From Actinomycetes bacterium (lineage in GTDB: Bacteria; Actinomycetota; Actinomycetes; Mycobacteriales; Mycobacteriaceae): DNA of 64,000 bases. Below are positions 49,975 to 59,887 of this stretch, in pieces. The DNA is taken from contig JAEXZY010000160.1 of assembly GCA_023404955.1 (NCBI GenBank), forward strand, positions 62,001-126,000. The letters are read 5' to 3'. A program made the translations under genes and the position numbers. Under the pieces are notes generated by a model. It saw only the letters and a program-made list of their open reading frames with translations. It had not been told where the DNA came from and searched no databases. Every line of letters begins with the position of its first letter. Position 1 is the stretch's first letter.

Positions 49975-50595
49975 TCAGTTTTCGCCGATGTCGCCTATGT
50001 GGTCGCGCAGCACCACCTGCCCGTCGGCCAGGTGGTAGGTCAATCCGACGATCGCGAGCCGTCCGTCCCGGAGCGCTTCACTCACGGCGGTGGACCTGCT
50101 CACCAGCTGCTTGCCCGTCTCGGTGACGTGGCGTGCCTCGAACTCGTCCACCCGGGTGAGGCCCTCGCGACGGCCCACCAGGATCGACGGCGTCACGCGC
50201 TCCACCACGTCGCGGATGTAACCGCCCGGCACCGCACCCTCGTCGAGCGCCTTCAGCGTCGCGCCGACGGCACCGCAGCTGTCGTGTCCGAGTACGACGA
50301 TCAGCGGCACGTTGAGCACGGCGACGCCGAACTCGATCGATCCGAGGACCGCGCTGTCGATGACCTGGCCGGCGGTACGGACGACGAACATGTCGCCGAG
50401 ACCCTGGTCGAAGATGATCTCGGCGGCGACCCGGCTGTCCGAGCACCCGAACACGATGGCGGTGGGCTTCTGCGCGCCGGTCAGGCTGGCGCGGTGCTCG
50501 GAGCTCTGGCTGGGATGCTCGGCCTTGCCGGCGACGAAGCGCTCGTTACCCTCTTTGAGTGCTTTCCAGGCGGTCGACGGAGAAGTGTTCGGCAT
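49975..50595 (-). CDS. canB: Beta-class carbonic anhydrase
   Basis: A 206-residue beta-carbonic anhydrase that interconverts CO2 and bicarbonate. Zinc ligands are C51, H104 and C107, with the D53-R55 dyad in CSDSR and GHDSCGAV around the second pair. It matches Rv3588c. The ATG at 50595 overlaps the divergent mutY ATG by 2 bp, so its promoter must lie inside mutY. The Rv3587c-like gene starts 35 bp downstream of its stop on the same strand. Confidence 0.95.
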   Translation of the reverse strand: MPNTSPSTAWKALKEGNERFVAGKAEHPSQSSEHRASLTGAQKPTAIVFGCSDSRVAAEIIFDQGLGDMFVVRTAGQVIDSAVLGSIEFGVAVLNVPLIVVLGHDSCGAVGATLKALDEGAVPGGYIRDVVERVTPSILVGRREGLTRVDEFEARHVTETGKQLVSRSTAVSEALRDGRLAIVGLTYHLADGQVVLRDHIGDIGEN

Positions 50596-51496
50596 GGCCG
50601 CTATTGTGCCTGAGCCGGTTGCGATGATCGACGCGGCCGAACTCCTGAGCTGGTACGAGCGCGCGCAGCGCGACCTGCCGTGGCGACGACCTGGTGTCTC
50701 GGCATGGCAGATCCTGGTCAGCGAGTTCATGCTGCAGCAGACGCCGGTCGCCCGGGTCGAGCCGATCTGGCGGGACTGGATCGCCCGCTGGCCCACGCCG
50801 TCGGCGACCGCGGCGGCGAGCGCGGCTGACGTGCTACGCGCCTGGGGCAAGCTCGGCTATCCGCGCCGGGCCAAGCGGCTGCACGAATGCGCGACGGTGA
50901 TCGCCACCGAGTACGACGATGTGGTTCCCCACGACGTCGATACGTTGCTCTCGCTACCCGGAATCGGCACGTACACCGCGCGGGCGGTGGCGTGCTTCGC
51001 CTATCGCCAGCGGGTGCCCGTCGTCGACACCAACGTCCGTCGGGTCGTCGCGCGCGCGGTGCACGGGCGTGACGACGCCGCCGCGGCATCGGTACGCGAC
51101 CTCGCCGACGTGGTGGCCCTGCTGCCCGACGACGAGCTCGCGCCGACCTTCTCGGTGGCGCTGATGGAACTCGGCGCGATCGTCTGCACGGCGCGCTCGC
51201 CCAAGTGCGGAGTCTGCCCACTGTCGCGCTGCATGTGGCGCTCGCTCGGTTTTCCCGCCGGCACGGGTCCGGCGCGCCCGGTGCAGAAGTTCGCCGGCAC
51301 CGACCGGCAGGTGCGAGGGAAGCTGCTGGATGTGTTGCGCGGCAGCACGATTCCGGTCACCCGCGCGGAGCTCGACGTGGCCTGGCTGACCGACACCGCG
51401 CAGCGGGACCGGTGCCTGGACTCGTTGCTCGTGGACGGGTTGGTGGAACAGACCGACGACGGCAGGTTCGCTCTCGCGGGCGAAGCCGGCAACTAG
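50594..51496 (+). CDS. mutY: A/G-specific adenine glycosylase MutY
   Basis: A 300-residue glycosylase that removes adenine opposite 8-oxoguanine. It has the catalytic glutamate in VSEFMLQQT, a helix-hairpin-helix LPGIGTYTARAV, the catalytic aspartate in VVDTNVRRV, and an iron-sulfur loop with four cysteines (CTARSPKCGVCPLSRC; the last spacing is four residues). The NUDIX-like C-terminal domain seen in longer MutY proteins is reduced, as in M. tuberculosis. The ATG at 50594 (GGAGAAG upstream) is preferred over ATG 50624. Divergent from canB with overlapping start codons. Confidence 0.95.
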   Translation: MAAIVPEPVAMIDAAELLSWYERAQRDLPWRRPGVSAWQILVSEFMLQQTPVARVEPIWRDWIARWPTPSATAAASAADVLRAWGKLGYPRRAKRLHECATVIATEYDDVVPHDVDTLLSLPGIGTYTARAVACFAYRQRVPVVDTNVRRVVARAVHGRDDAAAASVRDLADVVALLPDDELAPTFSVALMELGAIVCTARSPKCGVCPLSRCMWRSLGFPAGTGPARPVQKFAGTDRQVRGKLLDVLRGSTIPVTRAELDVAWLTDTAQRDRCLDSLLVDGLVEQTDDGRFALAGEAGN

Positions 51497-51505
51497 GCCC
51501 GTCGT

Positions 51506-52486
51506 CTAAGCAGTCGCGGCGCACTCCGCTTCGGCTGCCGCTGAGGCGAATCGACGGCGATAGTCCGACGGCGTCACCCCGATGACGCGGCGGAAGTGGT
51601 GGCGCAGCAGCGTGGCGTTGCCGAACCCGGACTGCTCGGCGATGTTGTCGACGTCCAGCGTGGTCTCTTCGAGCAACCGGCGAGCGAACAGCACGCGCTG
51701 ATCGGTCACCCACTGCATCGGGGTCCGGCCGGTCTCCTCGACGAAGCGGCGCGCGAACGTGCGCCCCGACATGTGCGCCCGCCGGGCCAGTGACGTGACG
51801 GTGTGCGGCTTGTCGAGATTGGCCAGAATCCAATCCAGATGCGGGGCAAAGCGTTCCGAACATCGCACCGGGATCGGCTGGTCGATGTACTGCCGCTGAC
51901 CGCCATCGCGCTGCGGTGGCACCACCATGCGGCGCGCGATCTTGTTGGTGATCTCGCTGCCCATCTCGCGGCGCACCAGATGCAGGCAGGCATCGATACC
52001 CGCGGCGGTGCCCGCGCTGGTGATCAGATTGCCGTCGTCGACGAACAGCACGTTGCGGTCCACCTGGGCGGTCGGATACATGCGTGCGAGATCGTCGGCG
52101 TGCATCCAGTGTGTGGTGCAGGGCCGGCCGTCGAGCAGTCCGGCCGCGCCCGCGACAAAGGCCCCCGAGCACACCGTCAAGATGATCGATCCGGATTCCG
52201 CGGCTCGCCGGATCGCGTCAAGCGCCTCGGGCAGGTAATCGCCACCGCCGATCGCGGGAATCGCCACCAGATCGGCTCCCACGAGATCGTCGAGCCCGTG
52301 GTCCGGGATGATCGTGGCGCCGACCGACGTGCGCAGCGGCCTGCCTGGTTCCGGTCCGCACACCTTGAAGTCGAAGTTCGGTACGCCGTCGGCGGAGCGG
52401 TCGATCCCGAACACCTCGCAGATCACGCCGAACTCGAAGACCGCCAGCCCGTCGAGGACCAGTGCCGACACCGTCCGTATCGTCAT
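51506..52486 (-). CDS. AraC-family regulator with DJ-1/PfpI-like sensor domain
   Basis: A 326-residue regulator of the GATase1-like AraC group. The N-terminal DJ-1/PfpI domain (about 1-170) has a cysteine in TVCSGAFV at the nucleophile-elbow position. The C-terminal AraC DNA-binding domain (about 215-315) has two HTHs (TSLARRAHMSGRTFARRF, DNIAEQSGFGNATLLRHHF). Relatives control catabolism of amines or amino-acid derivatives or stress functions; the ligand here is unknown. It is divergent from a small membrane protein gene, 72 bp apart, and converges with mutY. It is not in the M. tuberculosis order as recalled. Confidence 0.87.
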   Translation of the reverse strand: MTIRTVSALVLDGLAVFEFGVICEVFGIDRSADGVPNFDFKVCGPEPGRPLRTSVGATIIPDHGLDDLVGADLVAIPAIGGGDYLPEALDAIRRAAESGSIILTVCSGAFVAGAAGLLDGRPCTTHWMHADDLARMYPTAQVDRNVLFVDDGNLITSAGTAAGIDACLHLVRREMGSEITNKIARRMVVPPQRDGGQRQYIDQPIPVRCSERFAPHLDWILANLDKPHTVTSLARRAHMSGRTFARRFVEETGRTPMQWVTDQRVLFARRLLEETTLDVDNIAEQSGFGNATLLRHHFRRVIGVTPSDYRRRFASAAAEAECAATA

Positions 52487-52560
52487 GGCAGCATCTTATC
52501 GACGGTTGTCACTTCTGCCACTGTTGGCGGTATCTTTCGCGAGTGCAGCATTACTGCCAT
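52485..52560. promoter_or_regulatory. Divergent region flanked by inverted ATGGCAG / CTGCCAT
   Basis: The 72 bp gap between the AraC-type gene and the small membrane protein begins with ATGGCAG (52485-52491) and ends with CTGCCAT (52554-52560), which overlap both start codons. A further CTGCCA lies at 52514-52519. Repeats of a TGGCAG element may be binding sites for the AraC-type regulator, but the evidence is only sequence symmetry. Confidence 0.35.
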
Positions 52561-52813
52561 GAGCATCGCACTGACCTTCCTCATCCTGTCGGCCCCGTTC
52601 GCCCTGGCTGCGGCACTGACCTGGGCGGCTCACCGCACCGGAGTGCTGCGGCTGCACCGCGAACAGTTCCGCATCGCTGCCCCGTTCACGGGACGGCTGT
52701 TCGAAGACGACCGTGACTTCAACCGAGTCGCCCACGACGTCGACGCCATCCGCACCCGCTTCGAACGTCAGCCGTCCTGGCCCAGCTCAACCGCTAGCGG
52801 CGAACGTCGATAG
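52559..52813 (+). CDS. Small membrane protein of unknown function
   Basis: An 84-residue protein with one hydrophobic segment at about residues 4-24, then a basic and arginine-rich C-terminal part (FRIAAPFTGRLFEDDRDF). No family is recognised. It is divergent from the AraC-type regulator and could be its target. Its 3' end overlaps the convergent hydrolase gene by 27 bp, which slightly lowers confidence. The ATG at 52559 lies at the edge of the symmetric region and has no clear Shine-Dalgarno. Confidence 0.55.
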   Translation: MSIALTFLILSAPFALAAALTWAAHRTGVLRLHREQFRIAAPFTGRLFEDDRDFNRVAHDVDAIRTRFERQPSWPSSTASGERR

Positions 52814-53551
52814 AAACGCCTCGACAGCGCTCCGGTATTTCATCGGGGCGTCGTCGTGGACGAGGTGACCGGCGCCCGGCACCGTCACGTAGGTGGTCTG
52901 CCTGCCGGTCTGCGCCATCTGGGCCATCTGCCCCGCCGGGGTCACCGAGTCACCCGCCTCGATCAGCAACACCGGGACGTCGACCGCGCGCCACTGCGCC
53001 CAGTAGTCCCGCCTCCCCCACTCGGCCGCAATCTCGATCCAGCGGGCCGGCTGCCCGTGCAACCGCCAGCCGGTCGAGGTGCGGTCGAACGCCTCCAGGA
53101 AATACCGCCCCGCGATCGGCCCGAACGCCTCGATTACCTGCGCCTCCGATTCGAACTCCACCGGCAGCGCATACAGCCACGGTTCCCACGGACCGGTCGT
53201 GCGGCCCCGGAAGTCCGGCGCCATGTCCTCCACCACCAGCGCGTCGACCAGCTCAGGACGTTGCGCAGCCAGACACCACGCATGCAGACCACCCATCGAA
53301 TGCCCGATCAGCACAGCCGGTTCGCCCAGACGGGACACCGCATCGGCGAGATCCGACACGAAGCGTTCCGTGCAGATGGGGTGGCTGTCCGTCACATCAC
53401 GCCCGCGGTGCCACGGAGCGTCGTAGGTGAACACCCGACCGTGACCGGCGAGCCACGGCAGCTGCCGCGACCACGTGGTGCCCCGCCCCATCAGCCCGTG
53501 AACCAGCACCAGCGGACGGCCCGCGCCGCCGTGGGCGGTGAGCAGCTCCAT
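52787..53551 (-). CDS. Alpha/beta hydrolase (Rv3591c-like)
   Basis: A 254-residue alpha/beta hydrolase. It has the oxyanion loop VHGLMGRGTTW, the nucleophile elbow GHSMGG, an acid in IEAGDSV and the histidine in GAGHLVHDD. Substrate unknown; it may be an esterase or haloalkane-type hydrolase. It is the positional match of Rv3591c. The ATG at 53551 starts the conserved N-terminus (ELLTAHGGAG); longer in-frame readings run antisense to mhuD and are rejected. Confidence 0.85.
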   Translation of the reverse strand: MELLTAHGGAGRPLVLVHGLMGRGTTWSRQLPWLAGHGRVFTYDAPWHRGRDVTDSHPICTERFVSDLADAVSRLGEPAVLIGHSMGGLHAWCLAAQRPELVDALVVEDMAPDFRGRTTGPWEPWLYALPVEFESEAQVIEAFGPIAGRYFLEAFDRTSTGWRLHGQPARWIEIAAEWGRRDYWAQWRAVDVPVLLIEAGDSVTPAGQMAQMAQTGRQTTYVTVPGAGHLVHDDAPMKYRSAVEAFLSTFAASG

Positions 53552-53578
53552 GCGGTCATCATGGCATCGGGAGCGCGG

Positions 53579-53584
53579 TAGCCT
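53579..53584 (+). promoter_or_regulatory. Probable -10 element for leaderless mhuD
   Basis: TAGCCT lies 7 nt before the ATG at 53592. There is no Shine-Dalgarno. Confidence 0.42.
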
Positions 53585-53591
53585 AGGCGCC

Positions 53592-53933
53592 ATGTCCGAG
53601 CAGAACGCGAACGCCACGCCGGTGGTGAAGATCAACGCGATCGAGGTCCCGCCCGGCGCCGGACCGGAGCTGGAGAAGCGGTTCGCCCACCGCGCCCACG
53701 CCGTCGACAACCAGGCCGGCTTCCTCGGGTTCCAGCTGCTGCGCCCGATCAAGGGTGAGGACCGGTACTTCGTCGTCACCCAGTGGGAGTCCGAAGAAGC
53801 GTTCCAGGCCTGGGCCAGCGGACCGGCGATCGAGGCGCACGCCGGAGAACGCGCCAACCCCGTTTCCAAGGGCGCATCACTGCTGGAGTTCGAGGTTGTA
53901 CTCGACGTTGCAGGAACCCGCACGCAGGCGTAG
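53592..53933 (+). CDS. mhuD: Heme-degrading monooxygenase MhuD
   Basis: A 113-residue antibiotic-biosynthesis-monooxygenase fold protein of the IsdG group. Functional residues match M. tuberculosis MhuD with an offset of 8: N15 (KINAIEV), W74 and the heme-ligand H83 (EAHAGERAN). It degrades heme to mycobilin and releases iron without CO. The ATG at 53592 follows TAGCCT by 7 nt and gives an 8-residue extension before VVKINAIEV. Its end overlaps the preferred lpqF start by 26 bp. No iron-box is seen upstream. Confidence 0.93.
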   Translation: MSEQNANATPVVKINAIEVPPGAGPELEKRFAHRAHAVDNQAGFLGFQLLRPIKGEDRYFVVTQWESEEAFQAWASGPAIEAHAGERANPVSKGASLLEFEVVLDVAGTRTQA

Positions 53934-55263
53934 CGCCGGGCGACGTCGAGCGCTCACCTGCGCGACCGTGATCCTCGCGGTCGCTGCGCTGGTGAACGGC
54001 TGCGCCGCCACCCGGCCCGCCCCCGCCGACGCCGCCTACGGCGTCCCCATCCAGATCAACACCCCGCAGGGTCTGCGCGCGAAGCAGACCATGGACATGC
54101 TCAACAGCGACTGGCCCATCGGGGAGAACGGCATCCGTACGCTGGCCGCCCCGCAGGTCGTCGAGGCCGTCGGCGTGACGATGGACCGGATGTGGTGGGA
54201 CCGTCCGTTCACCGTCACCAAGATCGACGTCGGCGCCGGGCATGCGACTCTGCACGTCCTGACGTCGTACGGGGTCGCGCAGACCATCGAACTGCGCACC
54301 GACGACGCCGGCATGGTTGACCGCTTCGCCGTCGACCTCGTGCCGCCGCGAATCACGTCCTTCAGCGACGTCGACACCGAGATCACCAAGACGGGCGCGA
54401 AGTACTCCTATCAGGTGTCCAAGGTGATCGACGGTCGATGCGAGAAAGTCGCGGGCACCAACACCGAGATGTCGCTGCCGCTGGCGTCGATCTTCAAGCT
54501 CTACGTGCTCTACGCGCTCTCCGACGCGGTCAAGGCGCGCACGGTGTCCTGGACCGATCCGTTGACGATCACCAAAGAAGCCAAGGCCGTCGGCTCCTCC
54601 GGGTTCGACAAGCTGCCTCCGGGGTCGACGGTGTCGGTGCGCGACGCCGCCCAGCAGATGATCTCGGCCAGCGACAACATGGCCACCGATCTGCTGATCG
54701 GCCGGCTGGGCCCGGGTGCGATCGAGCGTGCGCTGGTCGCCGCGGGACACCACGACCCGTCGAGCATGACGCCGTTCCCGACGATGCACGAGATGTTCTC
54801 GGTCGGCTGGGGCGAGCCCAACCTGCGCGAGCAGTGGAAGCAGGCCACCCCGGCCGGGCGAGCGCAGCTGCTGCAGCAGACCAATTCGCGCCCCTACGAG
54901 CCGGATCCGCAACGCACGCACATGCCCGCGTCGGACATCGGCGCGGAGTGGTATGCCAGCGCCGCGGACATCTGCCGCCTGCACGCGGCTCTGCAGCGCA
55001 ACGCGACCGCCGAGGCAGCGCCGGTGCACGACATCCTGTCGGCGGTGCCGGGTATCGACCTGGACCGCACGGAGTGGCCCTACATCGCGGCGAAAGCAGG
55101 CAACCTGCCCGGCGACCTCACGTTCAGCTGGTACGCCACCGACCGCACCGGACAGGGGTGGGTGGTCAGCATGCAGACCAACTGGTCGCAGTACCGCAGC
55201 CCGACCGCGGCGTCCTGGCTGCTGTCGATCGCGCGGCAGATGTTCGGCCTCGTCGCTCCCTGA
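53908..55263 (+). CDS. lpqF: Lipoprotein LpqF, serine beta-lactamase-like
   Basis: A 451-residue lipoprotein. An arginine-rich start and hydrophobic segment end in the lipobox VNGC. A linker domain (PQGLRAKQTMDMLNSDWPIG) is followed by a beta-lactamase/penicillin-binding fold: SIFK (serine and lysine of the SxxK motif), SDN in ISASDNMA, and KAG near the C-terminus as the KTG equivalent. M. tuberculosis LpqF is nearly the same length (about 452). No ATG lies near; TTG 53908 is favoured because it includes the basic n-region. It overlaps mhuD by 26 bp. Substrate unknown. Confidence 0.85.
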   Translation: MQEPARRRSAGRRRALTCATVILAVAALVNGCAATRPAPADAAYGVPIQINTPQGLRAKQTMDMLNSDWPIGENGIRTLAAPQVVEAVGVTMDRMWWDRPFTVTKIDVGAGHATLHVLTSYGVAQTIELRTDDAGMVDRFAVDLVPPRITSFSDVDTEITKTGAKYSYQVSKVIDGRCEKVAGTNTEMSLPLASIFKLYVLYALSDAVKARTVSWTDPLTITKEAKAVGSSGFDKLPPGSTVSVRDAAQQMISASDNMATDLLIGRLGPGAIERALVAAGHHDPSSMTPFPTMHEMFSVGWGEPNLREQWKQATPAGRAQLLQQTNSRPYEPDPQRTHMPASDIGAEWYASAADICRLHAALQRNATAEAAPVHDILSAVPGIDLDRTEWPYIAAKAGNLPGDLTFSWYATDRTGQGWVVSMQTNWSQYRSPTAASWLLSIARQMFGLVAP

Positions 55264-55275
55264 TCAGGCGATCGA

Positions 55276-55824
55276 TCAGGACCGCAGCGTCCAGGCGTGC
55301 CCGCGGAAATGCAGCACCGTGCGACTCGCCGGCGCGATGTCGATGCGCCAGAACGACTTCGGCGGGGCGTCGAGGACCACGAGCATGGCCGCGCGGATGA
55401 CGGCCGGGTGGGTCGCGGCCACGACCCGGACACGCTCGGACGTCAGCGACTCCATCCACGCCCGGACCCGGTCGATCAGCGCGACGATGCTCTCGCCCCC
55501 GTGAGGGGCCTGCGTGGGGTCGGTCAGCCAGATCGCGAGCTCTGCGGGTTGCACCCGGCTCAGTGCCTCGCCGCGCCACCGCCCGTGGTCGAGATCGGCG
55601 AGCCTTGGTTCGATCTGTGCCTGCAGGCCGAGGTGGTCAGCGGTCTGGATGGCGCGTGCCTCGGGACCGCAGTGGATCCGATCGGCGGCCGTGATCCCGG
55701 TCCGCGCCTCGGCCACCTGCCCGCGCCCGAGCGCGTTCAATGGTTCGTCGGTGGGAAACCGTCCGGCTGCCATCGCATCGGTCATGCCGTGCGACACGAG
55801 GGTCAGCCGGACGACCTCACTCAC
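55276..55824 (-). CDS. Histidine phosphatase-family protein with SHG in place of RHG
   Basis: A 182-residue member of the histidine phosphatase (phosphoglycerate mutase-like) superfamily. The canonical RHG motif reads S11-H12-G13 (LVSHGMT); the second histidine is in ATHPAV and the arginine in PEARAIQTA. Loss of the first arginine may weaken phosphate binding. The gene overlaps cbtA by 4 bp (GTGA) and is last in cbtB-cbtA-this gene, a context in which such proteins recur and may be CobC-like phosphatases of cobalamin nucleotide-loop assembly. This last point is inferred from context. Confidence 0.8.
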   Translation of the reverse strand: MSEVVRLTLVSHGMTDAMAAGRFPTDEPLNALGRGQVAEARTGITAADRIHCGPEARAIQTADHLGLQAQIEPRLADLDHGRWRGEALSRVQPAELAIWLTDPTQAPHGGESIVALIDRVRAWMESLTSERVRVVAATHPAVIRAAMLVVLDAPPKSFWRIDIAPASRTVLHFRGHAWTLRS

Positions 55825-56609
55825 GATGCGGTGACGACCGGCTTCCGCTCGAGCAACCGAGTCGCCAGCGCGCCGAACACCAGACCGATGGCCGTGTAGA
55901 CGACGACCTGAGTGCCCAACGAGTACAGCCGGAAGTCGTACAGCACGTCGGCCGGGAAGCCGCCGTACAGGATCGTCCCGTCGTCACCGACCAGCGGACC
56001 GGGGGTCTCGTCGATCGTCGGCAGCACCAGCATCAGCACTGCGATCGCCGCGACGTACGCACCGGCGGCAGCAAGGGTGGCGTTCCAGACGCCCAGCTTG
56101 GCCTTCAACCGTCGACCCAGCAGCACCGCGCCGACCAACAGCGCGGCCGAGGCCACGACCATCAGCAGGTACAGCAGCGTGCGCTGGGTGATGGTTTCGT
56201 CCAGGCTCAGCGCAGGCGGGCTGGCCGGGTACTTCAGGAACGGCACCACGTAGAGACTGAGCAGCATGGCGCCGGCGATCGCCAGCGACAGCAGCCGGGC
56301 CGAGATGTCACCCACCCGGCCGTACGCCACCGCGAACACCACCGCGAACAGCGCGCCGATCGCGACGGCGAACAGCAGCACGCCCAGGCCCATCCCGATG
56401 TTCATCTGGACGGCGCGGCTGAACCCGCCGCCGGCCTCGCCGTGGCTGTGACCGCCATGGCTCAGGGCCTCGTGGGCCTCACCCACGCCGTCCTCGTAGG
56501 CGATCGCCTTCTGGATCTGGGGTTCGACGAACAGACGCGCGAACAGGAATGCGAGCACACCGGCGAGGGCGCCGGCCAGAAGGCCGCGCCCGATGATCTG
56601 GCGTTCCAT
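55821..56609 (-). CDS. cbtA: Cobalt transporter subunit CbtA
   Basis: A 262-residue membrane protein of the CbtA family with about six hydrophobic segments. Between the first two lies a histidine-rich loop (HGGHSHGE at about residues 51-58) that probably binds cobalt. GRVGDISARLLS and LKYPASPPA are family segments. With CbtB it is a predicted cobalt importer for cobalamin synthesis. Its start overlaps the cbtB stop by 1 bp (TGATG). The upstream cobalamin riboswitch-like element implies repression by cobalamin. Confidence 0.87.
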   Translation of the reverse strand: MERQIIGRGLLAGALAGVLAFLFARLFVEPQIQKAIAYEDGVGEAHEALSHGGHSHGEAGGGFSRAVQMNIGMGLGVLLFAVAIGALFAVVFAVAYGRVGDISARLLSLAIAGAMLLSLYVVPFLKYPASPPALSLDETITQRTLLYLLMVVASAALLVGAVLLGRRLKAKLGVWNATLAAAGAYVAAIAVLMLVLPTIDETPGPLVGDDGTILYGGFPADVLYDFRLYSLGTQVVVYTAIGLVFGALATRLLERKPVVTAS

Positions 56610-56839
56610 CAGTGGCAGGGGAATCCGAGGAGGTGCCGTGCGTCGTGCACGAACTCGTGGATGTCGGTGTTGGCGCCGAACACCGACGTCGCGCCCTGGT
56701 CCAGGCCGACGAAGTACAGCACCACGAGCGCGAGGAACGCGGTCAACGACAGCCACAGCGCGGCTTTGGTCGCCGAGAAGTCGATCGCCTCGGTGCGTGG
56801 GGTTGCGGCCCGTGTTCTGGGGGCGTCGGGAGTGGTCAT
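56609..56839 (-). CDS. cbtB: Cobalt transporter subunit CbtB
   Basis: A 76-residue protein with one membrane segment (about 28-50) and the terminal metal-binding signature HEFVHDARHLLGFPCH (three histidines and the final CH), diagnostic of CbtB. It acts with CbtA in cobalt uptake. The ATG at 56839 follows AAAGGA. It is the first gene of the operon behind the riboswitch-like element at 56882-56952. Confidence 0.9.
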   Translation of the reverse strand: MTTPDAPRTRAATPRTEAIDFSATKAALWLSLTAFLALVVLYFVGLDQGATSVFGANTDIHEFVHDARHLLGFPCH

Positions 56840-56881
56840 GAGGGGTCCTTTCCGGGATGTCGCGTCCCAGTCGGTGGGTGC

Positions 56882-56952
56882 CGACGGCATCGGGTCTGAC
56901 TGTCACAGTGGCGCGACCGTTCTGGAGTCTCACCAGATTCCGACAACCGTCG
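56882..56952 (-). promoter_or_regulatory. Cobalamin riboswitch-like element, compact form
   Basis: On the minus strand the sequence contains GGAATCTGGTGAGACTCC, then CGCGCCACTGTGA (the conserved core CGCCACTGTGA of cobalamin riboswitches), then AGTCAGACCC resembling the B12 box. CGACGG at 56952-56947 can pair with CCGTCG at 56887-56882 to close the structure. The closed unit is only 71 nt. A hairpin GGGACG-CGA-CATCCC-like segment near 56853-56867 and the AAAGGA ribosome site follow, so control of translation is plausible. It precedes cbtB by 42 nt. Confidence 0.75.
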
Positions 56953-57084
56953 ATTGCATACGGATCATAAGGGGCGGCGGTCGCCTGTGGGCGCCGACCG
57001 TGCCGCGAGTGTGAATCGCCATACGCCCTGGGCGGCGAGCCGCGAATGAAACGGCACACTCGCGGCGGGCCTGCGTTGGAAAGG

Positions 57085-57120
57085 CGAACGGGCGGCCACC
57101 CGAAGGTGACCGCCCGTTCG
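57085..57120 (-). terminator. Hairpin terminator after clpC1
   Basis: Sixteen-base arms (CGAACGGGCGGCCACC and its partner, one mismatch) surround a tetraloop that reads TTCG on the minus strand. It starts 10 bp past the clpC1 stop. The following bases CCTTTCC are only weakly T-rich, so termination is probable but may not be strongly intrinsic. Confidence 0.7.
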
Positions 57121-57130
57121 TCGCTTGTGC

Positions 57131-59656
<2,526 letters not shown>

Positions 59657-59779
59657 CCGTGGTTACCTGCTCTTCCTCACGTGGGTCGGCAACGTGCGCT
59701 GAACTACTCGCCGCTCCTTGCGTCCACTGTAGTGGGCACGCGACACGGGTGCTTTTCTCGGTGCCGCGGTTGAAGACAT

Positions 59780-59807
59780 AACGCGCGGCGAAGCCAGAAC
59801 GTTTCCC
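59780..59807 (-). promoter_or_regulatory. SigH-like promoter candidate for clpC1
   Basis: On the minus strand GGGAA (59807-59803) and CGTT (59783-59780) are 19 nt apart, close to the SigH pattern GGAA-N16-20-GTT. It would give a leader of about 120 nt. The match is short and could be chance. Confidence 0.3.
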
Positions 59808-59825
59808 GAAAAGGGGTGCGCAGAG

Positions 59826-59840
59826 TTCGCCGTCAGCGAA
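59826..59840. promoter_or_regulatory. ClgR-like box upstream of clpC1
   Basis: TTCGCCGTCAGCGAA is a perfect 5 bp-arm palindrome; on the minus strand TTCGCTGACGGCGAA fits the actinobacterial ClgR core CGCYNANRGCG exactly. It lies 170 bp upstream of clpC1, in the gap after lsr2. ClgR is known to activate clp genes in actinobacteria. Confidence 0.7.
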
Positions 59841-59887
59841 GCGGATTACCCGGCTGACCGTGGCGCAATCAGAACTTTGCGTCGAGA

